Positions 1 to 6,645 of a DNA stretch of 30,634 bases are shown piece by piece. The position numbers and the translations under genes were made by a program. Position 1 is the stretch's first letter, and each line of letters begins with the position of its first letter. Under the pieces are notes generated by a model. That model made no database searches. It was not told the origin of the DNA and saw only the letters and a program-made list of their open reading frames with translations. This DNA comes from an uncultured Prevotellaceae bacterium (GTDB lineage Bacteria; Bacteroidota; Bacteroidia; Bacteroidales; Bacteroidaceae), in the NCBI GenBank assembly GCA_946415695.1, contig CAMKTM010000002.1, forward strand, positions 1 through 30,634, in the 5' to 3' direction.

Positions 1-37
1 ACTGATGAAATCGATGGAACTGGAGATAATGAAATAA
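1..37 (+). CDS. possible 3' end of an upstream gene (partial)
   Basis: Reading from base 2, twelve codons end in TAA at 35-37 and would encode LMKSMELEIMK. The composition is coding-like and the stop lies about 30 bp before the promoter box of the next gene. The piece is too short to identify. It may equally be non-coding, so this is only a flag that a gene may enter from the left edge. Confidence 0.25.
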   Translation, partial: LMKSMELEIMK

Positions 38-67
38 ATTCCCCGGACACCAATAGTTATTATTTCG

Positions 68-75
68 TAATTTTG
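68..75 (+). promoter_or_regulatory. Bacteroidetes-type -7 box upstream of the permease gene
   Basis: TAATTTTG matches the TAnnTTTG -7 consensus of Bacteroidetes and lies 43 bp before the permease ATG at 119. I do not see a TTTG/TTG -33 element at the expected spacing, so support rests on the -7 match and position. Confidence 0.5.
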
Positions 76-118
76 CAGTGCGAAAAGCAAGGAATCAACC
101 ATAAATGTTCAAACTGCA

Positions 119-736
119 ATGATAAACATACTGTCGGAAATATGGGCGCTGCTCTGCGAGATGTCGCCCTACCTGTTGTTGGGTTTCCTCTTGGTTGGGC
201 TGATGCATGAGTTCGTGCCGGGCACCCTCTATACGCGATACCTTGGCGACCGCTCGCTGCGGAGCGTCGTGCTGGCTGCACTCTTCGGCGTTCCCCTGCC
301 GCTCTGCTCGTGCGGTGTCATCCCCACGGCTATGGGCATCCGCCGCGAGGGGGCCAGCAAGGGTGCCACCATCTCGTTCCTCATCGCCACACCGCAGACG
401 GGTGTGGACAGCATCGGCCTCTTCTCCTACATCTGCACCGGCTTGCTGCTGCTGCTGGTCCGTGCGCTCTGGCCTTTCGGTCACCACCACCATCACCACC
501 ACGAGGCGCTCTCCCATGCGGAAGCACGGGGCGTCACCTACAACATCGAGGGCATGAACTGCAACCACTGCGCCGAGAACGTCAGGAAGGCCATCGCCAG
601 TCTGGAGGGCGTGGAAGGCGTGGAGGTGTCGCTGCGCGAAGGCAAGGCCATCGTCACGGGCTCGCCCGATGAGGCCGAGGTGCTCCGCGCCGTAGAGAGC
701 ATCGGCTTCAAGGCGGCCGCAGACGCAGAAAAGTAA
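119..736 (+). CDS. SO_0444/COG0701-type metal permease with C-terminal HMA domain, internally shortened
   Basis: The 205-aa product resembles Cu/Zn efflux permeases of the SO_0444 type. The N-terminal half has membrane segments and the family-typical PLPLCSCGVIPTAMGIRREG motif (about residues 60-80), then FLIATPQTGVDSI. After residue ~102 it jumps directly to a hydrophobic segment (YICTGLLLLLVRAL), a run of seven histidines (about 121-127) and a heavy-metal-associated domain with GMNCNHC (about 144-150). Family members known to me are roughly 350-420 aa. The second half of the permease core is therefore missing while the frame is preserved, which suggests an internal deletion. It may still bind metal through the His run and HMA, but transport is doubtful. 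The ATG overlaps the stop of a 5-codon upstream ORF (105-122) by ATGA. The stop is followed at once by hairpins shared with the convergent neighbour. Confidence 0.85.
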   Translation: MINILSEIWALLCEMSPYLLLGFLLVGLMHEFVPGTLYTRYLGDRSLRSVVLAALFGVPLPLCSCGVIPTAMGIRREGASKGATISFLIATPQTGVDSIGLFSYICTGLLLLLVRALWPFGHHHHHHHEALSHAEARGVTYNIEGMNCNHCAENVRKAIASLEGVEGVEVSLREGKAIVTGSPDEAEVLRAVESIGFKAAADAEK

Positions 737-737
737 T

Positions 738-758
738 GGGTGGGGCAAAACCCCACCC
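738..758. terminator. GC-rich hairpin after the permease gene
   Basis: GGGTGGGG (738-745) pairs with CCCCACCC (751-758) around a CAAAA loop, starting two bases after the permease stop. No long T run follows, so termination activity is inferred from structure and from the convergent gene arrangement. Confidence 0.5.
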
Positions 759-819
759 ACACTGTGCGCTGTGCGTTGTTTTCGTGGGGCGGAACCCCAC
801 GCACACTGTGCGCTGTGCG
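758..819. repeat. duplicated hairpin/spacer unit, period 44 bp
   Basis: CACACTGTGCGCTGTGCG occurs at 758-775 and again at 802-819, each copy directly after a GTGGGG/CCCCAC hairpin. The second hairpin is CGTGGGG (783-789) with CCCCACG (795-801). The unit appears to be a duplicated terminator-like cassette serving both convergent genes; the second copy ends at the 3' end of the minus-strand gene. Confidence 0.6.
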
Positions 820-3540
820 CTACTTCTTTAGCTTCTTGCCGTCGACGATGTAGATGCCGCTGGGCAAGGCGGTGATGCCGTCGGCGGAGCTGGAGACAAC
901 GGCGCCGCTGATGTTGTAGACGCGGCCCGTGGTCGTGGCGCGGTGCGTGGCGTCGGTGCTGCCGATGCCCGTGCCTTCCTTGAACCCGATGCGGAGCTCG
1001 CCCAGGATGGGCATGTGGTCGGAGGTGACTTTGTCGTCGATGACCTTGTAGTCGAGCTTCTCTACGCCGCCGATTTCATCGTAGCTGATGATGTTGTCGA
1101 TGACGTAGGTGCCGTCGCTCCACGTCGGGGTGGTGAGGTCGGAGTGGAAGGTGAAGCCGTTCTCCTGCAGGTACTTGGTCAGGACGCCGCGTGCTCCCTC
1201 CATCTCGCTGTCGGTGCCGTCGTCGTTGAAGTCGCCGGCTATGATGAGCGGCTTGCCCTTTTCTACCCAGCGCTCTGCTTCAGCTTTGATGATGGGGCCT
1301 GTGCCGCGGCGGGCATTGGCCGAGAGTCCGACGTGGAGGCTTGCGAAGACGTAGTTGTCGAACTCAGCCAGGAGCATGCGTCGCGGTTCGAAGTCGGATG
1401 CCAGTGCCACCACCTTGACGGAGAGCGGCAGCTGCTTCGAGAGAATGCCTATGCCGTAGCCGGTCAGGGCGCTGCAGAAGATGCCGTACATGCCGGTGGC
1501 CTCGGCCAGTTCCTTCACCTGGTACTTGTTGTCGGAGCGCGACGAGAAGACGCTGTCCACCTCCTGCAGGGCCACTACGTCGGCCTGTTGTGCGGCGATG
1601 ACACCTGCTGTGCGCGACAGGTTGAGGTTCCCGTGGTTTTCGGCGCAGTGCCTTACGTTGTAGCTCAGCACGCGCAGGTCTTGCTGCTTGTTCTTGTTGT
1701 AGACGGGCTCGGCATACTCGCCCTTGGCGGCAGCATCGAGGTCGGCGATGTGGCGCTCGTAGAGGATGTCGACGGTGCCGCCGGTGAGGGCTTCGTCGGC
1801 CTTCTCCCATACCTTGCGCAGGGCTGCGAGCTGCTGCTGGTCCAGGGTGCTGTGGTCCGTGAAGTCGGGGTTCCCTACCTGGTCCATCTTCTTGCAGAGG
1901 GCGAGGCGGAGCTGCATGGCGGGACTCTCCAGCAGGGCTGCGTCGAGCTTCTGCAGCTTCCACGTTGCCAGATAGTCTGCGTCTGTGGCGCTGATGTGGC
2001 TGACGCCGCCTATGCTGATGGCATCAAGCATGTCGCTGGCTGCATTGTAGATGCACAGGGCCTTGCGGTTGCCGGGGACTGTGCGGAAGGTCAGCGGTGC
2101 GGTTGCCTCGTCGGCCATGGAGATGTAGCCGTCCTTCACTTCGCCCGTGACGTACTTGCCCGTGGCGTAGTTGCTGACTCTGTACTGTCCCTTCTGGCGG
2201 TCTACGGCCTCGATGTAGAAGATGCTGCGTGGGTCGCCGCTGTGCAGTGTGGTGACGATGAGGCTGGCGCCCGACTCGTATGCCAGGGCATCGGCCTTCT
2301 GGTCGGCCCAGCACAGGTCGCTGGCTACGGCGTTGAGGCCCGTGATGTAGTAGTAGCCGTTGGAGGCGGTGTAGAACTCAGGTTGTTCCTCCTCGCCGGT
2401 GCTGACCTTGAGGAGCTTCCAGCGTCCGGGATAGCCGTTGGTCGCCACGTCGTCGGAATAGTCGTCGTCGCCTACGTTCTGCTTGGCGAGGCTGTTGTTG
2501 GGTCGGTTGCTGCGCAGATAGCCCTGGACGTGCAGTGAGTGCTCCGACTCGCTGTTGGTCATGTAGAAGCGTCCGGCGCCGTCGGTGAGGTCGGAGAGTG
2601 TGTAGCCTACGGGTGTGTCGGAGAAGACGACGTCGGCCTCGGCGGGGCTGGTGTTCATGTTGCCCAAGTACTTGCCGTTCTCCTTGTTGAGGAAGGCCCA
2701 CTCTTCACCGTCGGCCTTCTTGGCGGTCCACACGAAACCGTCGGCCTCCCTGTCGAGGTCGCCCCAGTAGACGTACTGTGTGCCCCATTTGACGGTGTAG
2801 CTCTCCTGCTGGGTGGACATGGCCTTGGGGAGCCCGGTGCTGTTGCCTGCGAACTTCGTGCGGTCGCTGACGATGTAGTACTGCACGCCGTCCTGTATCT
2901 GGCTCACGTCGGTAATCCAGCTGCTCTCGGCCTCGTAGATGTGCCAGCGGGCGGGATAGCCGTTGGTGGCGACGTCATCCACATAGGTCGTGAAGCCGGT
3001 GTCCTGCTTGCCCAGGCTGTTGTTGGGTCGGTCGCTGCGCAGGAATCCCTGCACGTGGGGCGAGCGCGGGTCTTCGCTGCTGATCATGTAGAAGCGTCCC
3101 TCGCCGTCCTCGAGGTCGGTCAGGGTGTATCCGACCGGTGTCTCGGAGAAGATGACGTCGTTGTCGGAGCCCGACTCGCGGCCCAGGTAGAGCCCGTTGA
3201 CCTTGTTCTTGAATGCCCACTGGCCTTCGTCGACCTTCTCGCAGACCCACTGGAAGGCTTCCTCCTCTGCGTCGAAGTCGCCCCAGTAGACGTACTGTGT
3301 GCCCCATTTGATCTTGTAGCTTTCCAGTTGCGGCGACATGGCTTTGGGTTTGCCGGTGCTGTTCCCGGCGAACTTCGTGCGGTCGCTGATGATGAAATAG
3401 GCTTTTCCTTCCTTCAGGTCCTCGGGGTAGAGCACGCGCTTGTGTCCGTCGATGAGGTCCTTTGCGTTGGCGCTTGTGACGCCAAGCAACAGCAGCAGTG
3501 CAGTCACGAAGAGCTGCAATGATGAGTACAACTTTCTCAT
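820..3540 (-). CDS. secreted endonuclease/exonuclease/phosphatase-family protein with duplicated N-terminal domain
   Basis: The 906-aa protein begins with a signal peptide (residues 1-26, ending ANA). Two near-identical modules follow, about residues 41-205 and 214-378, offset by exactly 173 aa; each carries ISDRTKFAGNSTG and WGTQYVYWGD. A third, more distant module spans about 388-545. The EEP fold covers about 621-854 with the expected catalytic motifs: SYNVRH, LQEVD (~659), GDFND (~769) and TSDHMP (~839). The C-terminus (LPSGIYIVDGKKLKK) resembles the tails of Prevotella secreted proteins, some of them type IX secretion substrates. The activity is likely a metal-dependent phosphodiesterase or nuclease outside the cytoplasm. 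The substrate cannot be told; DNase, sphingomyelinase-like or phosphatase roles are all possible. The N-terminal modules look like binding domains, but I do not recognise the family. A consensus promoter lies at 3672-3702. Confidence 0.88.
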   Translation of the reverse strand: MRKLYSSLQLFVTALLLLLGVTSANAKDLIDGHKRVLYPEDLKEGKAYFIISDRTKFAGNSTGKPKAMSPQLESYKIKWGTQYVYWGDFDAEEEAFQWVCEKVDEGQWAFKNKVNGLYLGRESGSDNDVIFSETPVGYTLTDLEDGEGRFYMISSEDPRSPHVQGFLRSDRPNNSLGKQDTGFTTYVDDVATNGYPARWHIYEAESSWITDVSQIQDGVQYYIVSDRTKFAGNSTGLPKAMSTQQESYTVKWGTQYVYWGDLDREADGFVWTAKKADGEEWAFLNKENGKYLGNMNTSPAEADVVFSDTPVGYTLSDLTDGAGRFYMTNSESEHSLHVQGYLRSNRPNNSLAKQNVGDDDYSDDVATNGYPGRWKLLKVSTGEEEQPEFYTASNGYYYITGLNAVASDLCWADQKADALAYESGASLIVTTLHSGDPRSIFYIEAVDRQKGQYRVSNYATGKYVTGEVKDGYISMADEATAPLTFRTVPGNRKALCIYNAASDMLDAISIGGVSHISATDADYLATWKLQKLDAALLESPAMQLRLALCKKMDQVGNPDFTDHSTLDQQQLAALRKVWEKADEALTGGTVDILYERHIADLDAAAKGEYAEPVYNKNKQQDLRVLSYNVRHCAENHGNLNLSRTAGVIAAQQADVVALQEVDSVFSSRSDNKYQVKELAEATGMYGIFCSALTGYGIGILSKQLPLSVKVVALASDFEPRRMLLAEFDNYVFASLHVGLSANARRGTGPIIKAEAERWVEKGKPLIIAGDFNDDGTDSEMEGARGVLTKYLQENGFTFHSDLTTPTWSDGTYVIDNIISYDEIGGVEKLDYKVIDDKVTSDHMPILGELRIGFKEGTGIGSTDATHRATTTGRVYNISGAVVSSSADGITALPSGIYIVDGKKLKK
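2407..2901 (-). repeat. second copy of the tandem coding duplication
   Basis: This segment encodes residues ~214-378 of the EEP protein and matches 2926-3420 closely at the DNA level. For example, GCCCCAGTAGACGTACTGTG starts at both 2761 and 3280, an offset of 519 bp. Edges are approximate. Confidence 0.8.
2926..3420 (-). repeat. first copy of the tandem coding duplication
   Basis: This segment encodes residues ~41-205 of the EEP protein. The 519-bp offset to the second copy is a multiple of three, so the duplication keeps the frame. High nucleotide identity suggests a recent event or continuing gene conversion. Confidence 0.8.
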
Positions 3541-3671
3541 GATAACGATGGTTTAAGGGTTAATAATAGGGTTTGTTAGTTTTGTGTCCGGTACAGTCCG
3601 GGGTGTTTTTCGGAATCCTGCCCGCCTCTGCCGCATAGCGTTCTTGCCGTCGTCGGCAGGGGATTCGCAGA

Positions 3672-3702
3672 CAAAATTATGAAAATCTCCCGAAAGTCAC
3701 AA
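3672..3702 (-). promoter_or_regulatory. promoter of the EEP-family gene
   Basis: On the minus strand TAATTTTG (complement of 3672-3679) is preceded by TTG (complement of 3700-3702) with a 20-bp spacer, matching the Bacteroidetes -7/-33 arrangement. It leaves a leader of roughly 130 nt before the ATG at 3540. Confidence 0.65.
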
Positions 3703-3852
3703 TTTTTTTGCCACGTTTCTTGTCTGTAACGTTCGGATTGTACAGATTAGACGGACGGGGAGGCGGATTTTCTACAACGGATTGGACGGATTAGACGGAT
3801 TAACGGCGAAGTTATTATAACCACGAATTGCACGAATTGCACGAATGGAGGG

Positions 3853-4095
3853 CAGAATAAAACAACGGATTTAACGGATTAGACGGATGGGGCGGCGAAT
3901 CTTTAACCGTTCCGCGGTCAGAGACATGGCACGGTCTTCCGAGATAAGAGCCTGGGTCTTCCGGAATAAGAGCCTAGGTCTTCCGAAATAAGAGCCTGGG
4001 TCTTCTGAAATAAGAGCCTAGGTCTTCCACGGCAGGTCCATGCCGTAATAAGTAATTTAATCCGTCCAATCCGTTCAATCCGTTGTTTTATTCTG
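3853..4095. repeat. MITE-like element with 36-bp imperfect terminal inverted repeats
   Basis: Bases 3853-3888 and the reverse complement of 4060-4095 agree at 34 of 36 positions; the outer 19 bp (CAGAATAAAACAACGGATT) are perfect. The 243-bp element contains no ORF and encloses the 22-bp array at 3933-4028. I see no target-site duplication at its edges. It may be a miniature inverted-repeat element, or simply two oppositely oriented copies of a dispersed GGATTAACGGATT-type repeat. Confidence 0.55.
3933..4028. repeat. 22-bp tandem array A (diverged, reverse orientation)
   Basis: Four exact-length 22-bp units start at 3933, 3955, 3977 and 3999, followed by an 8-bp partial unit. Each contains GGTCTTC followed by AATAAGAGCCT or a one-base variant. 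The reverse complement reads GCTCTTATTTCGGAAGA, which closely matches the start of array B (GCTCTTATTTCAGAAGA), so this is a diverged member of the same family in opposite orientation. Confidence 0.75.
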
Positions 4096-4143
4096 TCATG
4101 AATCCGTGTGGGGCGTGCAGTACATGGTAAGCGGTGGCGGCGG

Positions 4144-5643
4144 CTACTTGTTCAAGGTCCAGGTGAAGCCGTCCTTTGTGTCCTTCACTTCGAAGCCGAG
4201 GGCGGCGAGGTCGTCGCGGATCTTGTCGCTCAAAGCCCAGTTCTTTTCTGCCTTGGCAGCCTGACGTTGCTCCAGAAGCATGTTGACCACGGCTCCGTAG
4301 GCTTCCTCGCGGGCCTTGTTGGTGCTGCCGGTGTCGGGGCGAAGGCCGAGGATGTCGGTGACGAAGGTCTCCATGAGCTTGAGCAAGGCCTGTGCCACTT
4401 CGGCGGTGATGCTGGCCTTCTTGTCGGTCAGGGTGTTGATGACGCGGCAGGCGTCGAAGAGATGGCTGATGACGATGGGGGAGTTCAGGTCGTCGTTCAT
4501 CGCGTCGTAGAGCTTCGTGCGCAGTTCGTCGACGTACTTCATCTCGACCTGCGGCTGGCCCTTCACCTTTTGGCCGTCCTGGAGGCGGCGCAGGTTCTTC
4601 AGTCCGTCCATGAGTCGGGCCAGGCCCTTCTCGGCGGCTTGCAGGGCTTCGTTGCCGAAATCGACGGTCGAGCGGTAGTGGGCCTGCAGGATGAAGAAGC
4701 GGATGGTCATGGGCGTGTAGGCTTGGCTGAGCAGCGGATGGTCGCCCGTGAAGAACTGCGGCAGCGTGATGAAGTTGTTGTAGGACTTGCCCATCTTCTT
4801 GCCGTCGATGGTAATCATGTTGTTGTGCATCCAGTAGTGCACCATCTGGCTGCCCTGGCTGGCTACGGCCTGCGCAATCTCGCACTCGTGGTGGGGGAAG
4901 ATGAGGTCCATGCCGCCGCCGTGGATGTCGAAGTGTTCGCCCAGGTACTTGCGCCCCATGGCCGTGCATTCGCAGTGCCAACCGGGGAAGCCGTCGCTCC
5001 AAGGCGAAGGCCAGCGCATGATGTGCTCGGGCTGAGCGGCTTTCCAGAGGGCGAAGTCCGCCTGGTTCTTCTTCTCGCCGACGCCGGCCAGGTCGCGGCT
5101 CGCGTCCTTGATGTTCTCCAGGTCGCGGCCCGAGAGGATGCCCCAGCGGTGGTCCTTGTTGTACTTCTCGATGTCGAAGTAGATGCTGCCGTTGCTCTCG
5201 TAGGCATAGCCGTTGTCGAGGATTTGCTTGACGAGTGCCTGCTGTTCGATGATGTGGCCTGTGGCGTGCGGCTCGATGCTTGGCGGCAGACAGCCCAGGG
5301 CGTCCATCGCCTCGTGGAAGCGGTTGGTGTAGTACTGCGCCACCTCCATCGGCTCGAGCTGTTCGAGGCGGGCCTTCTTGGCAATCTTGTCCTCGCCCTC
5401 GTCGGCATCGTGCTCGAGGTGGCCTACGTCGGTGATGTTGCGGACGTAGCGCACCTTGTAGCCCAGGTGCTGGAGGTAACGGAAGAGGAGGTCGAAGGTG
5501 ATGGCCGGACGGGCGTGGCCCAGATGCGCATCGCCATAGACAGTGGGGCCGCAGACGTACATGCCGACGCGCCCGGGAGTGAGCGGCTTGAAGAGTTCCT
5601 TCTGCCGGCTCAGGGTATTATAAATAAGGAGTGGTTGTTCCAT
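4144..5643 (-). CDS. cysS: cysteinyl-tRNA synthetase
   Basis: The 499-aa protein charges tRNA-Cys with cysteine in the cytoplasm. The class I signatures are present: the HIGH-type motif as DAHLGHARPAI (about residues 42-52), the KMSKS-type motif as KKMGKS, and zinc-ligand positions in YVCGPTVYG, GWHCECTAMG and HHECEIAQ. Length fits the family. The start at 5643 gives MEQPLLIYNTLSRQ, the normal beginning. An AT-rich imperfect inverted repeat (5656-5758) separates it from the upstream acidic-protein gene. It lies downstream of dnaE and trxA on the same strand and may be partly co-transcribed with them. Confidence 0.97.
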   Translation of the reverse strand: MEQPLLIYNTLSRQKELFKPLTPGRVGMYVCGPTVYGDAHLGHARPAITFDLLFRYLQHLGYKVRYVRNITDVGHLEHDADEGEDKIAKKARLEQLEPMEVAQYYTNRFHEAMDALGCLPPSIEPHATGHIIEQQALVKQILDNGYAYESNGSIYFDIEKYNKDHRWGILSGRDLENIKDASRDLAGVGEKKNQADFALWKAAQPEHIMRWPSPWSDGFPGWHCECTAMGRKYLGEHFDIHGGGMDLIFPHHECEIAQAVASQGSQMVHYWMHNNMITIDGKKMGKSYNNFITLPQFFTGDHPLLSQAYTPMTIRFFILQAHYRSTVDFGNEALQAAEKGLARLMDGLKNLRRLQDGQKVKGQPQVEMKYVDELRTKLYDAMNDDLNSPIVISHLFDACRVINTLTDKKASITAEVAQALLKLMETFVTDILGLRPDTGSTNKAREEAYGAVVNMLLEQRQAAKAEKNWALSDKIRDDLAALGFEVKDTKDGFTWTLNK

Positions 5644-5655
5644 TGCTGATTGTTT

Positions 5656-5758
5656 TTAATTAAGAATTAAGAGAGAAGAATTAAGAATTGCATTGACAGA
5701 ATGTCGTACGAAGTGTTCTTCCATAATTCTTCTTTCTTAATCCTTAATTCTTAATTAA
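5656..5758. repeat. AT-rich inverted repeat between cysS and the acidic-protein gene
   Basis: TTAATTAAGAATTAAG (5656-5671) is perfectly complementary to CTTAATTCTTAATTAA (5743-5758). Inner segments (AGAAGAATTA near 5675, TAATTCTTCT near 5723) extend the pairing imperfectly. It is built from the simple repeat AATTAAG. A terminator for the upstream gene or a leader structure for cysS are both possible. Confidence 0.55.
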
Positions 5759-6075
5759 TTATGCGTCTCTCCGTATTCCAGTTCTCCATCGACCACCCAG
5801 CGGAGGTCTTCGGGGTCGAAGTCGCCCATCTTATCCTTTTTGGCTTGTTTAGCGACGAACTTTGCCACTTCCTCCACGTCGATGTCGATGTCTTCGTCGC
5901 CAGGATGCTTGTCGAGCAGGTCAACGTAGTACTCGCCAATGACGTCGATGAAGTAGTAGAAATCTTCCTCGGTGAACTTGTCCTTGAGTTCCTGAGGCAG
6001 ATAGTTTTTGATGAATTCGACCGTCTGGCGGTCGTCCTCAGCGTCGTTGAGGAGGTCTTCTTCAAAGGTACTCAT
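5755..6075 (-). CDS. small acidic protein of unknown function
   Basis: This 106-aa ORF lies between trxA and cysS on the same strand. The product is very acidic, rich in Asp and Glu with clusters such as HPGDEDIDIDVEE, and is probably helical. No signal peptide, membrane segment or cysteine is present. I do not recognise a family. Good codon usage, intact start (MSTFEEDLLNDAEDD) and conserved-looking organisation suggest a real gene. Its 5' leader contains the CTATAG nonamer array, so its expression could vary with copy number of that array (inference). Confidence 0.75.
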   Translation of the reverse strand: MSTFEEDLLNDAEDDRQTVEFIKNYLPQELKDKFTEEDFYYFIDVIGEYYVDLLDKHPGDEDIDIDVEEVAKFVAKQAKKDKMGDFDPEDLRWVVDGELEYGETHN

Positions 6076-6103
6076 AGCTTTTCTCTGTTTCCTGGTTGGA
6101 TAG

Positions 6104-6157
6104 TTTCTATAGTCTCTATAGTTTCTATAGTCTCTATAGTTTCTATAGATGCTATAG
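6104..6157. repeat. 9-bp tandem repeat (TTTCTATAG / TCTCTATAG)
   Basis: Six 9-bp units run from 6104 to 6157, alternating TTTCTATAG and TCTCTATAG and ending with ATGCTATAG. A seventh degenerate unit (TTATAATAG) overlaps the trxA stop codon at 6158-6160. The array fills the gap between trxA and the small acidic gene, ending about 28 bp before the latter's start. Confidence 0.8.
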
Positions 6158-6472
6158 TTATAATAGAGCCTTGATTTTCTCTTCGAGTACGGTGCGTGGC
6201 ACGAGGCCGACGCTGCGGTCCGCTTCCTTGCCGTCCTTGATGAAGACGACGGTTGGGATGTTTCGTACGCCGAAGCGCATGGCGAGGTCTTCGTCCTCTT
6301 CCACGTCGCATTTGCCTACGATGGCCAGTCCGTCGTAGTCCTTTGCCAGTTCTTCGATGACTGGGGCGAGGCGCTTGCAGGGGCCGCACCATGTTGCCCA
6401 AAAGTCCAGTACGAGAGGCTTGCCGGTTGCCACCAGAGCCTCGAAATTGCCAGTGTTGATTGTCTGTGCCAT
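6158..6472 (-). CDS. trxA: thioredoxin
   Basis: The 104-aa protein is a cytoplasmic thiol-disulfide oxidoreductase. It has the canonical active site in FWATWCGPCK (about residues 24-33), the cis-proline motif NIPTVVF (~74) and the usual length. It has no signal peptide, so it should act in the cytoplasm with thioredoxin reductase. The last codons and stop abut a 9-bp repeat array, and the final Leu-Leu-stop may have been shaped by that repeat. A 22-bp repeat array (6515-6602) lies between it and dnaE upstream. Confidence 0.96.
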   Translation of the reverse strand: MAQTINTGNFEALVATGKPLVLDFWATWCGPCKRLAPVIEELAKDYDGLAIVGKCDVEEDEDLAMRFGVRNIPTVVFIKDGKEADRSVGLVPRTVLEEKIKALL

Positions 6473-6514
6473 AATGTGATGCTATAAATGTTAATGTTAT
6501 GAAGCCTTGTTTTC

Positions 6515-6602
6515 GGAAGAGCACGCTCTTATTTCAGAAGAGCACGCCTTTATTGCCAACGAGGCACGCTCTTATTGCCAACGAGGCACGCTCTTATTTT
6601 AA
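6515..6602. repeat. 22-bp tandem array B
   Basis: Four units of 21-22 bp share the core GCACGCTCTTATT (second unit GCACGCCTTTATT). The first two units begin GAAGAGCACGC and the last two AACGAGGCACGC. AAGAGCACGCTCTT near 6517-6530 is a short dyad. The array lies between the dnaE stop and the trxA start. Confidence 0.8.
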
Positions 6603-6645
6603 CTATGGTGTTCTGCCTGGAGTCATATCCTTTGGAAAAAGTTGT

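Larger units (their letters stand above)
3541..4143. other. gene-free, repeat-rich interval between two minus-strand genes
   Basis: No convincing ORF lies here. The interval holds the EEP-gene promoter and several blocks of GGATTAGACGGATT-type repeats (about 3770-3890 and 4060-4085). It also has three copies of CACGAATTG (about 3822-3846) and the inverted-repeat element at 3853-4095 that encloses a 22-bp tandem array. Nothing else is evident. Confidence 0.7.

Noticed and set aside
943..2538. 531-codon plus-strand frame (with a second at 2539-3522) opposite the EEP gene
   Set aside because: The minus strand has a signal peptide, EEP catalytic motifs and a typical C-terminus, while the plus-strand products are Val/Ala/Gly/Asp-rich without motifs.
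4108..5649. 513-codon plus-strand frame opposite cysS
   Set aside because: An antisense shadow of a fully recognisable cysteinyl-tRNA synthetase.
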